Below, one piece after another: positions 35,353 through 45,868 of a stretch of DNA of 64,000 nt; position 1 is the first letter of the stretch, and the number at the start of each line of letters is the position of its first letter. The stretch comes from Pleurostoma richardsiae. Taxonomy: Eukaryota; Ascomycota; Sordariomycetes; Calosphaeriales; Pleurostomataceae. The DNA lies in NCBI GenBank assembly GCA_030052745.1, contig JANBVO010000070.1:41493-105492 (forward strand). The letters run 5' to 3'. The notes beneath the pieces were generated by a model that worked only from the letters and a program-made list of their open reading frames with translations, ran no database searches and was not told where the DNA came from. The translations under genes and the position numbers were made by a program.

Positions 35353-38100
35353 ATGCGGCAGGAAATGATGTCGTCGAACCCTCTCCCGGGAAGCGCTCTC
35401 GTTGGCGGGCAAGCACTAGATGTCGAGGCCGTCCTCAAAGGGCTCTCCCTGCAGGAGAAAATTGCACTCATGTCTGGTGTAGACAATTGGCACTTGAAGG
35501 AGATTCCGCGGTTTGGAATTCCGGCCATTAGGGTATCCGACGGCCCCAATGGCATTCGTGGCACCAAAATGTTCAATGGCTCCCCGGCAGCCTGCTTGCC
35601 ATGCGGGACGGCTCTCGCAGCCACCTGGGACCCTGATTTGATTCGGCGCGGGGGTGAACTGCAAGCCGACGAGGCTATTGCCAAGGGAGTCTCGGTCATC
35701 CTTGGCCCGACGGTCAATACTCAGCGGTCGCCGTTGGGAGGCCGAGGCTTTGAATCCTTCAGCGAGGATCCAGTCCTGGCGGGCTCCATTGCGGCGGCGA
35801 CGATTGCTGGGATCCAGTCCAAAGGGGTCTCGGCGACCATCAAGCACTTCGTCTGTAACGACCAAGAGCACGAGAGAATGCGTCAGGACTCACGGGTCAG
35901 CCAACGAGCCCTCCGGGAGATCTACGCTTTGCCTTTTCAGATTGCTCTCCGACAGGCAAAACCCTGGGCTTTCATGTCCAGCTATAACCGAGTCAACGGA
36001 ATTCACGTCAGCGAGGATCCTTATCTGTTGAGAGATGTCCTCCGTGGTGAATGGGGATTCGATGGCTTGGTGATGAGTGATTGGTGAGTCGACGATGATG
36101 GCATTTCTCCTTATTGCTTTTCATTGATGACGACGACAACGTCGCTGACAGCCTTGCTAGGAACGGAACATACTCCACCGCTGAGGCAATCAAAGCAGGC
36201 CTTGACCTGGAAATGCCGGGCCCTACATTTATGCGAGGCCGTTTTGTCAATCATGCGATACTCTGCGGCAAACTCCACGAAGACGACATCGATGCCTGCG
36301 CGCGTCGGATCCTTCAGTTCATCGACAGAGTCATGCCACTCGGAATACCATCCAACGCTCCAGAGCAGACGGTGGATACGAAAGAAACCGCCGCTCAACT
36401 ACGAGAGCTTGGCTCATCCTCAATCGTGCTCCTCAAGAATCAAGACAAAGTCCTTCCATTCGCGAAGGAAAAGTCGGTACGTCCTAAGCGCTGACTATGG
36501 TCTTTCTTCAACGGCTCTCTCTAATGAATAGTCGAGCAGATCGCCGTTATTGGACCCAATGCCAAGGTGGCCACGTACTCTGGCGGCGGAAGCGCGGGCT
36601 TGCCTCCGTACTATGCAGTGACCCCTTTCGATGGCATCTCGGCCTCTTCAACCGGCCGAGTCGGCTACGCTGTGGGGTGCGCAGCTGACAGCAAGCCTGC
36701 TCTCATCACCAATATGATGCCGCATCTGAACATGTCGGCTTACGACGCACCGCCCAACGATCCTTCACGACAAAAGATCGACGACATCACCATCACCGAG
36801 GCGAACCTCTACTTCTTTGACTACTGTCCGCCCCTTCCCAGCTCTCACCGCGGTGCTTGGTACGTCGACTTCTCCGGGACACTGTGTCCCGAATTCACCG
36901 GAGACTATCTCTTCAGCCTCAGTGTTGCCGGCACTGCACGACTCTTCGTCGACGGAAAATTGGTGGTGGACGCTTCCACCCACCAGACGCCGGGGGGAAC
37001 CTTCTTTGGCTTCGGGACAGGCGAGATCTACGGCCGCATCAAGCTCGAAAAAGGGCACTCATACAAAGTAACGGTTGAGTTTGGATCACTAGCCACGAGT
37101 CCAATGCAGTCGCATGGCGCCGACTCGAAGACGGGAGGAGGCATCCGGATCGGTTGCGCCTATCAGCTGAACGCCGAAGAGGAGATCCAGAGGGCCGTCA
37201 CGCTTGCCAAACAAGTAGACCAAGTCGCCATCATCGCCGGGCTGAACGTGGGTGATACTCCTTCCAGCGCATTATTGTCGTCCTCTTCGTTAACAACGAG
37301 ACTTTCAGGCTGATTGGGAATCGGAGGGCTACGACCGAGATGAGCTCGGCTTACCGGGTCATACTGACCGTCTCATCCGCGAGGTCCTCGCCGCGAATCC
37401 AAACACTGCCATTGTGATCCAGTCTGGCACCCCGGTCGCCATGCCGTGGGTGGAGTCGGCTCCCGCAATCATGCAGGCGTGGTACGGCGGCAACGAGACG
37501 GGAAACGCAATCGCCGACGTCCTCTTCGGCGATGTCAATCCCGCCGCGAAACTTCCTCTGACGTTCCCTGTTCGGTTGGAAGATACACCCACGTACCTGA
37601 ACTTTGGTTCGGAGAGAGGCCGCACGCTGTACGGTGAAGATATCTTCGTCGGATACCGCTTCTACGAAAAGTCCAACAAGGGCATCTTGTTCTCTTTTGG
37701 CCACGGTCTCTCGTATACGGATTTCGAGATTGACGAGCTCCGTGTGGAAGCCTTGGAAGGGAATGATACCATTAACGTGTCTGTCAGCGTGCAGAACACG
37801 GGCTCCCGCGCCGGTGGGTATGTCGCCCAGGTCTACGTGTCACAGCGTCAGCCTTCCATCATCAGGCCGGTCAAGGAACTCAAAGGTTTCGCCAAAGTGT
37901 TCCTGGACCAAGGCGAGAAGAAGACTTTGAAGATACCAATGAGTCTCAAGTACGCGACAAGCTATTGGGACGAGCAAAAGAGGTCATGGGCCATGGAGAA
38001 GGACACATTCGACGTGTTCGTGGGATCCAGCTCGGCCGATGACAAGATGCTGAGTAGCTCCTTCGAGGTTTCCCAGGCCAGATGGTGGAATGGCCTGTGA
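35353..38100 (+). CDS. GH3 beta-glucosidase with PA14 insert, intracellular
   Basis: Four exons: 35353..36083, 36161..36476, 36540..37247, 37309..38100, 848 residues. Order: GH3 N-terminal barrel ([47 protein letters not shown]) with nucleophile Asp243 in MSDW; C-terminal GH3 sandwich (IAVIGPNA...) interrupted by a PA14 domain (about 410-560, [21 protein letters not shown]); and a C-terminal fibronectin-III-like domain ([10 protein letters not shown]...). It hydrolyses beta-glucosides from the non-reducing end. No signal peptide, so it acts inside the cell on imported glycosides, matching the adjacent permease. The segment after the nucleophile reads SDWNGTYS where I would expect Phe or Trp in place of Asn. 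Acceptor 36539 is used because the nearer AG shifts frame. Confidence 0.93.
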
Positions 38101-38603
38101 ATGCAGTGTTAGAGAGAGCGTCATTTTCTTCCGCCTGATTTGTGTATCGATATGGGCGGCACCAGCTTTAAAAGCTAGAGGCCTTGTCCTCAGTATATTT
38201 ACGCAAGGTATAAAAAGGCGGGGGATTGAGAGGCTCCTCCTTAGTATTAGGAAGTCCAAACAAAAGTTGATGTAGCTGATCCCATAATTTAAAAAGATGG
38301 CACACAATATTGGAGTGTCAAGACAGGCAAAACGTCTTGCTGGGTCTGGTTACCTATTGCATACCATTCCGTAGGACTTAAGGTGAGGAGAAGCTTTGGG
38401 CAAGCGTCATTCACGGCAGGTATACTGCTTTCGTGAATGTCCTATCTCATGATTGAATCAATCATTCCACATCGCGTTGTTTTTAGAAAGATGGTAGCTT
38501 TCTAATCAGTCGCTATTGTCATACTGAAAGTCGAAAAGGTAAAGGAGGTGCGCCAGCTGGTTCAGCTTGTACAAGCACAATAAAGCCTAGTGTTGCGTCT
38601 CTA
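38101..38603. other. Convergent 3' spacer
   Basis: 503 bp between the stop codons of GH3 (+) and the P450 (-). It should hold both 3' UTRs; no gene or repeat recognised. Confidence 0.5.
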
Positions 38604-40308
38604 TCAAGCGCGTTCAAATTGCAGCCATAGTTTATTGCCCTTAGGCCCAGCTGTAAAACCCTCGTCCTGCTCGATTCCATCCGCATCCACAATGCGAGTA
38701 GTGAAGACACTGTAGATCGAGGCAACCGCCATCTTTATAGCTACGTGCGACAGTCAGCAGTCTTTTCTGATCCCCATAGGAAATGGGCTTCTCGACTCAC
38801 AATGGATAGCGACGTTGTTGCCGATACACATCCTCCCGCCGCTGCCGAACGCCCAGAACCAGTGTCTCATCTCGGTGAGCTGGTCCGGTGATGCATTCAA
38901 CCACCGATCTGGCTTCCACTCCTCAGGGTCAGGAAACACTTCTGGGTTGCGATGCAGCGTGTACGCCGAAGACTGCACTCTCACGCCTTCGGGGATATTG
39001 TCATAGCCAGCCAGGCTGCATCCTCCTGGCGGCGTTACTCTTGGCTGCCCACCGGGGACGGCAACCCAAAGTCTCAAAGTCTCCTGCAGGATCGCGTCGA
39101 GCAGGGGCAGCCTGTCCACGCTCTTGAAGTCGGGCAACTCTCTTCCTTCAGGTAGGGGAAACACGATCGGAGGTGAAAGGGTCATCAGCTCCTTCCTCAG
39201 CTCGGCCTGCAACTCTGGCCGCCGTGATATTTCGTAGTAGAGCCAGGTGAGAGTGTCTCCACTTGTTTCATGGGCAGCAGCGTTGTGATCATACATGTCG
39301 CTGGCGATCTCCAGCCTCCTAGGGTATGTCTGCTTAGTATCGACGTACCCGGACTTCCCATCCACTTCTTTGAACTTCTGGCGTTCAGTTGCGTATATGG
39401 CTGGCCACTTGCCCGGGTCTGTTTTCTCAATGCTTGGGTTTCCTGAGAGCAGCTTCTCCGCCCTGTCGCAGAGGTCGAGGTTCCAGCTCTCCAGAAGGTG
39501 TGTCGACTCATCGCACCATTTCGGCACTAAGTGAATGCCGATCTTCAGGAGGCGGTCGGTGAACCGCGGCAGCTCGGTGGTCCAGAACAGCCACGGGCGA
39601 CGACCGAAGAAGTGGTGCAGGTACCACTCTCGCTTTTCGACGTCCTGAATTAGGTTGCTGCCAAGTTCGAGGCCGAATTGGTAGGTCACGAAGGAGTCCA
39701 TCGCGTAGGCATAGTTGAGCTTGTGGACTTCCACGGGAGTTGACGTCGAAGCGCTCTCCTGGAAGATGGGGAGAAGGCGGTCGAACACTACGGCACGGGT
39801 GGTTGCCTTGGTAGTGGGCGAGGCGAGTACTACAGATTTGGAATAGATGTTCGAAAGCATACGCTTGCGCTGAGAGTGGTTTTTGCTGTCGATCATGGTG
39901 AACATGTTACCGTGCCTAATGCCTCACATTGTCAGCTTCTCCAGACTCTGCCACTTTAGTTCCACGACGACCTCACCCGTAGTTCGTGAACCGATTAGCA
40001 TAGAAGTCCGTTTTCGGGAAGCCACCTGTGTAGATGGTTTTGAGTCCACCTTCGTAACAGTTGACACTAAGCTCTCTGGGTCCCATGCGAACAATTGGAC
40101 CGAGTCTCTTATGCAGCTCGTATACGGTGTTGTTTTCGATATTGGCGTACTTGACGTAGTAACTCCATAGCGGGCAAAACGAAGCATGCCACCGCGCGTT
40201 CGGTATCTTGGCGAGAGGAGAAAAGAAAGCCGGGTAGACAATCCACTTGTACACCCCAAACAGGACGATGGCTATCGCCGCGACAAGAGGAATATTGATA
40301 GGCGCCAT
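38604..40308 (-). CDS. Cytochrome P450 monooxygenase
   Basis: Three exons (39977..40308, 38801..39915, 38604..38740, complement), 527 residues, normal for a microsomal fungal P450. The N-terminal helix PLVAAIAIVLFGVYKWIVYP anchors it in the ER; ARWHASF/GPIVRMGPRELSVN follow. The I-helix reads AAHETSGDTL, the K-helix ExxR is ETLRL (about 389-393), and the heme loop is FGSGGRMCIG with Cys474. The last exon was found by splicing at 38800/38741, restoring the family ending FTAGPKGNKL. It hydroxylates or epoxidises an unknown lipophilic substrate using NADPH-P450 reductase. It shares a promoter with the APC permease at 41149, suggesting uptake plus oxidation of the same compound or class (inference). 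Confidence 0.93.
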
Positions 40309-41148
40309 GATTATGGGCAGGAATGCAACAGTCAAGGGAAGCCCCAATCTCGATAGGGGAGGTCCTGTTCGACGGGTCGGACGCACTCTTCTCTTCTGAA
40401 CAACCGGCCCCAGTGAGGCTCGCAACCTTAATATCTAGCACGTTTCTAGAGCTAGCCGTCCCAGAGGCTCTACGATATGTTAAAAGCTGCCTATTGTGGA
40501 CAAAACCGGTCGTTCATGTCCAATCACGCGAGTGATACGCGAGTCGCAGACGACTTCCACATTGATATGTCTTAGTCTGATTAAGCACCGCGACGGATTC
40601 TCTATGCCCCTTTCACCCCTCTTCTACGATAGGAAATCCAAGAAGATGGATGCCTGTGCGCGTTCCTTCGGTATCCTGCATCCATTTGCTTGGATGGCAG
40701 TAGATAACGCATCCGGGATCTGCAATGCGGGGACCCGGTTCCTGACGTTTCCCGTTTATCTTCCCCAGATACCGGACACGACAGGGGCCGGTGATCCATC
40801 GGATCGACTAACCAGATCAGTCGCGAGATTCCGATCCATTTTGTGCCTCTGGGCCTGATATCGGTATCTCTAAGTCCAGCGACGCAGATAACATCGGCAT
40901 TGTTTATCAGCGCTAGACAATGCCAATACCGGCTTCTCGATGCGCCTCTGAAAGGCGGCAGGACAAGGTCTGATGGAAGCAGATCACTGGGGCCTGGGCA
41001 GTGTCAAAGACTCTTTGTGAGCCGAGCTGAGAGCCTATTAACACTGCCAGCACCACTTACGACCGGTGCTCCCTTGTAGGTTCCTGGCACCTTCTTCTTC
41101 CTCCTCTCGTAAGTCGAGCCAGCCGACTCTAAGTTGACAATAGTCAAG
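40309..41148. promoter_or_regulatory. Shared divergent promoter, P450 / APC permease
   Basis: 840 bp between start codons. CGG/CCG triplets cluster at about 40720-40830, the kind of half-site used by Zn2Cys6 factors. No protein frame is supported. Confidence 0.45.
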
Positions 41149-42927
41149 ATGTCGACCTCTTCAGACACTGAGAAGCATGCCGGAAGCGGCATCCACCCAA
41201 CCAACAGCCATGGCCTCGGCGAGTTCGTGGACGTCGACGCCCATAAGCTCCAGGAAATGGGCTATGCGCAGGACATGCGTCGGAAATACTCTGTTCTCTC
41301 TGTTCTCGGTGTCGGGTTCTCCCTGACCAACTCGTGGTGGGCCGTCTCGACTGCCTTTGTGACGGGCATCAGCTCAGGTGGCTCCGCGCTGCTTGTCTAC
41401 GGCACGATCCTGCTGTTTGTCGTCTCCATCGGAGTTGCGGTGTCTCTTTCGGAATTAGTCAGTGCCCTGCCAAACGCGGCAGGACAGAGCTTCTGGGCGA
41501 GAGAGCTCGCGCCCAAGGCGTGGTCGCGACAGGCGAGCTACATCGCCGGTTGGCTCGTCTGGGCAGGCTCTATCTTCGCCTGTGCCAGCGTTGCGAGTGC
41601 TGTTGGATCTGGTTGCGTAGGGAGTTATGCTTTAAGCCATCCAGACTTGTGAGTTGTTTCGTGAACCCCTGTTGGTCCCAACAAGAGTTTAACACCAATG
41701 GCGAATTCAGTGCCCCGAAACCATGGCATACCTTTGTGGCATATCAAGTGATGAACATCTTCTGTTCTCTCTTCAACTGCTACGGGAAGGTTCTTCCGGC
41801 GGTGGGCCAAGCATGCCTCTATACCAGCCTCGTGTCCTTTATCGTCATTCTGATTGCGGTTCCCGCCAAGGCGGAGACTCATACTTCGCCAAAGTTCGTC
41901 TTCGCTACTTTTATAAACTGGACGGGCTGGTCCAGCGACGGCATGGCCTTCATCGTAGGGCTGATCAATGCGAACTGGGGTTTCAGCTGCCTTGATACGG
42001 CGGTGCATCTGGCAGAAGAGATCCAGCAGCCGGAGAAGATGATCCCCATTGCCATTCTCGGCGTGATCGGAATAGGTTTTGTACGTCCTCCTACTGTCCT
42101 AAGCTCTCCTTCCATGCCTTTCCTAACATTTCGTTTGAGTCTAATGCTATGAAAGGTCACATCTTTTGCGTTCATCCTCTCCATGATGTTCAGCGTACAG
42201 TCGGTTGACGACTTCCTTTCCGCCTCCGTGCCAAGTCTTGAGCTCTTCTACCAGGCTTTGCGGAATAAAGCCGGGGCAACCGTTCTCGAGGCACTGGTCA
42301 TCGCTACCGGTATTGGGTGCATGATTTCGTGCCACACGTGGGCATCGCGCCTGCTCTGGTCCTTCTCACGCGACAGGGGTGTTCCTCTTCATCAGTTGTG
42401 GTCCCGAGTCCACCCTGTCTTTGAAGTGCCGCTGAATGCCCATATGCTCAACACTCTCATCACCGCTGCCGTTGGGTGCATCTATCTTGGTTCTTCAACC
42501 GCGTTCAACGCCATGGTCACTGCGTGCATCGTATTCCCGTATTTGTCTTACGCTATTCCAATCGCCGCGCTTCTAATTCGTGGGAGAAAGAATATCAAGC
42601 CGGGTCCTTTCTGGACGGGGAGATTTGGGTTTGTATGCAACGTCGTTGCGCTGGCCTGGATTCTTTTCACTTTCGTCTTCTACTCCTTCCCGACATATTT
42701 ACCGGCTACCGGCGGAAGTGAGTTTGACCCCCCTGATAGCTCATGATTGCCAAGAGAAGAGGAGAGAAGCTGACGTTGAGATCTCTGTAGATATGAACTA
42801 TGTCTCGGTCATCTACGGTATTCTCTTTTTCATTGTGGTTACTGATTGGTTCGCTCGTGGGAAGAAGAGCTATCGCTCATCAACTCTCCAGCATGACGAC
42901 GGTGATCATGCTGCTGTAGGGCTCTGA
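41149..42927 (+). CDS. APC-family amino acid/GABA/choline permease
   Basis: Four exons: 41149..41648, 41711..42080, 42156..42717, 42791..42927, 522 residues with about twelve membrane helices. The N-terminal block LQEMGYAQDMRRKYSVLSVLGVGFSLTNSWW is the hallmark of the fungal GABA-permease/choline-transporter branch of the APC superfamily. Also seen are ISSGGSALLVYGTILLF, SELVSALPNAAGQSFWARELAP, HLAEEIQQPEKMIPIA and the last-helix exon MNYVSVIYGILFFIVVTDWFARGKKSY. It imports an amino acid, amine or related nitrogen compound at the plasma membrane. Divergent from the P450; the carboxylesterase converges on its 3' end. Substrate cannot be told. Confidence 0.92.
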
Positions 42928-43306
42928 ACTCGACTGGAATTGGGAACCTCTAGACGTTTTGCTAATATAAACGGTTCCTTGTCGATCAGTGCCAAATAAT
43001 CATCACTGATCACTGTGATTTTGGCGAATATCGTTGAGAATCACATGCGGTGCATTGTCTATGCCGCTGAGAGACAAGCTGCTCTGCGCCGAGTGACATT
43101 TAACACATGAACAAGGTCATTGAGGTCTTGCGGGCATCTTGCACCTTCTTCACCTGGTAGCCTTGCCGTCGGCAGTGCTGGGAGAGCGCTGATAGTATGC
43201 CAGAAGTTCGGAAGTTATGTCACCCAGCACGTTTCTTGACTAGTTATGTGATTTACTATTGAATTCGCACAGATCAGGTGAATTAGATAGGTCTCGACTA
43301 TCTTGC
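42928..43306. other. Convergent 3' spacer
   Basis: 379 bp between the permease (+) and carboxylesterase (-) stops. No feature recognised. Confidence 0.5.
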
Positions 43307-45119
43307 TCAGCTCCAGTCTGCTTGCCTAATCCTCGTCCTGATACCAAGCTCTCCAAAACTCTTCACCTCCATGGCCCTCGGCTTTGCACTGGGATCGCAC
43401 ATCTCCTCGTGGCGCATGCAAAGCTCATCTGTCAGATCATGGAAATCGTTGATCAGGCCGGCCTTCTCGATCTCTTCCCAGCGCTCGTATCCTCGTGCCG
43501 CGTCCTCTTCCACGCTCTTCAGCCTCCCGCCATCTTCTTCAAAGACCATGAATCTTCTCCCGACATCGAACCGCTCCCAAGGCTCTACTCCGCTTGCGAA
43601 TTTCAGGAAAGCCGCGCTCATCTGTGCTGATACGGCGCGATGTTTCGGCGGCAGGTGCTTGTCCAGCAACGACCAGATATACACGTTATCCAGGCTGTGG
43701 TGCGCCAGGCCGCCCCAGTCGTTATCGAACGGGCTAGGCACGTCAAAGCGGTAAGCGTACATTTCGGGGAAGCTCTTCAGCGCCAGCCAGTCCACCGCGT
43801 GATAAAGCCCGTCCGTGGTGAACTTCTCGATTTTGTAGAAGGCCTCGGTGCGGTCCATTCCGTCATGGATCCCGTATAGCGACATCAACTTGTCAGCCTT
43901 GTCGTCATCCTTGAGGAAGTCCCGGATCCGCTTGACGAAGGCCGGTGCGTCCAGGTCGCGGAACGCTTTGTTCCAGATGACGCACTCATTGGCCACGTCA
44001 CCGATCATTATCCTCTTACACCACTCAGGCACCTGCTGCGCGAAATTTGCGTAATCCGCATACTTCGGCATAGGGCCATTGACCAGCACACCATCGTCGC
44101 ACGGACTGATGGTGATGACGGGAGTCACGAAGACGGGCACCATGGCGGCGGTGAGAGCGTCCTCGGGCGTCTCGATCAGGCGCTGCAGCCGCCCGCGGGG
44201 CGACAGCTCCTTCGGAATCTGAAGATAGTCTAGCAGCTTGTCGTAGATGACCTGGTACTGCTCTTCGCTCAGGACGCCGCAGAGGGGGAGCAGCCCGGAC
44301 TGGATAATCGCCGAGCTAAACAGCGGCTCGCCACGGAGCAGATGGACGTTCGTGCTCACGCCACCAGCGCTCTGTCCAAAGCAGGTCACCCGTCCAGGGT
44401 CGCCGCCAAAGCCGGCTATGTGCCGCTGCACCCAGCGCAGGGCCTCCACCTGGTCCCAGAGGCCGTAGTTGCCAACACCGGCCTCGCCGTGCTCGGCGTT
44501 GTACTCGCGGATCTCCTTGCTGGCCAGAAAGCCGTAGACGCCGAGGCGGAAGTTGACGCTGATGATGATGGTTGGGATACCGAGCCCGGCAGAGATGGTG
44601 CTAAGCATGCGGCCGTCGTAGATTGGCGCGCCGCCGGCAGCATAGACGAAGGCGCCGCCGTGGAAGAAGATCATCACCGGGTAGCCATTCTCCGGCTTCA
44701 CCGGCGGAGGAGACGGGACGGAGATGTTCAGCGAGAGACAGTCAGTTGCAGATGTCGCCGGCGACGGCGGAGGCACCCATGGCCGCTCGGGGTTGGGGAT
44801 GGGATAGAAGTCTCGCGGAGGCTGGGACGGGAAGGGACTGCAATAAGCACTTAGTGAGCTCTGGGGCCTGGACTGAACGCAAGAGCCTGCTGGCCCTAGA
44901 AGACGACGTATTTTCATGAACTTACCTGACTTTAGTGCCATCCCACGTCTTGTTCGGCCAAGGTGCCGGTGCGGGCTGTGGCCTTCGGAAGCGGCCTGGA
45001 ACCACGCCGTACGGCACGCCAAGATACTGCGACGTAGCATGGTCAAAGCAGAGTCCAGTAATGGTCCCCAGCTCGGGGATGCTCAGCTCAACAGATGCTA
45101 CGTCACTTGGCGTTGACAT
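43307..45119 (-). CDS. Type-B carboxylesterase
   Basis: Two exons (44926..45119, 43307..44837, complement), 574 residues. Alpha/beta-hydrolase of the carboxylesterase/lipase family: YLGVPYG near residue 35, oxyanion HGGAF, nucleophile Ser in FGQSAGG (about residue 218), SVNFRLGVYGFL, and the His motif GLAHHSLDNVY. The acidic residue lies in a variant context (GDVANECVIWNK). No signal peptide is visible, so it is probably cytosolic, unlike secreted cholinesterase-like members. It hydrolyses carboxylic esters; substrate unknown. The second exon remains open upstream of 44837, but only splicing joins it to the family N-terminus in the first exon. It is divergent from the regulator at 45869 and tail-to-tail with the permease. 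Confidence 0.92.
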
Positions 45120-45868
45120 GGCGAATCAGACAGGAAGCGGGTAATGGGAAGCCAAGCCAGCGCGGTATTCAGGATACCCCTGGATACCCCTGAGGACTGT
45201 GTGCCGGCACTTGTCGTTGCATTGCCTCTTATATCTTAAACGACAGATACCTACATCTCAGGACTCTAACCCTAGCTGCCAGAGAATGCCGACAGACCTC
45301 CGCAGACACAGTCTGCGAGCTTATCGCGATCGGCCATGTTGGCAAAAGATCTTGTAGTAATCGGCGTGTCGTCATGAAGGTCGGTTCTTCCATTCGGAAT
45401 CCTTCGCCAGGTTCGGTTAGTTCCTTCACCAAGACTGTCCCCAGCTTTTCGTTATCACTTGGACTTGGACTCTGATAGCACCGTACAAGTCGGTACTGAA
45501 GTCAACCCCGCGCAGGCTAACGTATGGAGAGGCTGATCCGGGGCCAATTGATAGCTGGCAATGTACTAGACTAGCGGTATCTTAACTTGTGTGAGGGGAA
45601 GCCCGTCACTCGTTCCCCCCCTTCAACATGAATTCCGAAGCCAGCCTGAGAGAGACAGGTTCCCAAGTGGCTCGGGACGCGGCCAGTCCTTGAAACGTCG
45701 TCCTTGTGTCCTTAACGATCGATAGTGCTTAGATAACATGGATGGGACCTCGTCATCCATCAGAAGGCCTGCCCGTCCCCAGTCTGATCGTTATCATCAT
45801 CCAGGGTGCTCTTGACGTCGAGGGCTTCTCCTTCTCTTGAACATTGGAAGTGCTGCAAATTCGTCGAT
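45120..45868. promoter_or_regulatory. Shared divergent promoter, carboxylesterase / regulator
   Basis: 749 bp between start codons. It holds the inverted repeat at 45301-45317. No protein gene seen. Confidence 0.5.
45301..45317. promoter_or_regulatory. Inverted repeat, candidate operator
   Basis: Perfect 7-nt arms CGCAGAC (45301-45307) and GTCTGCG (45311-45317) around ACA. It lies 182 bp upstream of the carboxylesterase ATG. It does not contain CGG/CCG triplets, so if real it may bind another factor type. Confidence 0.35.
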
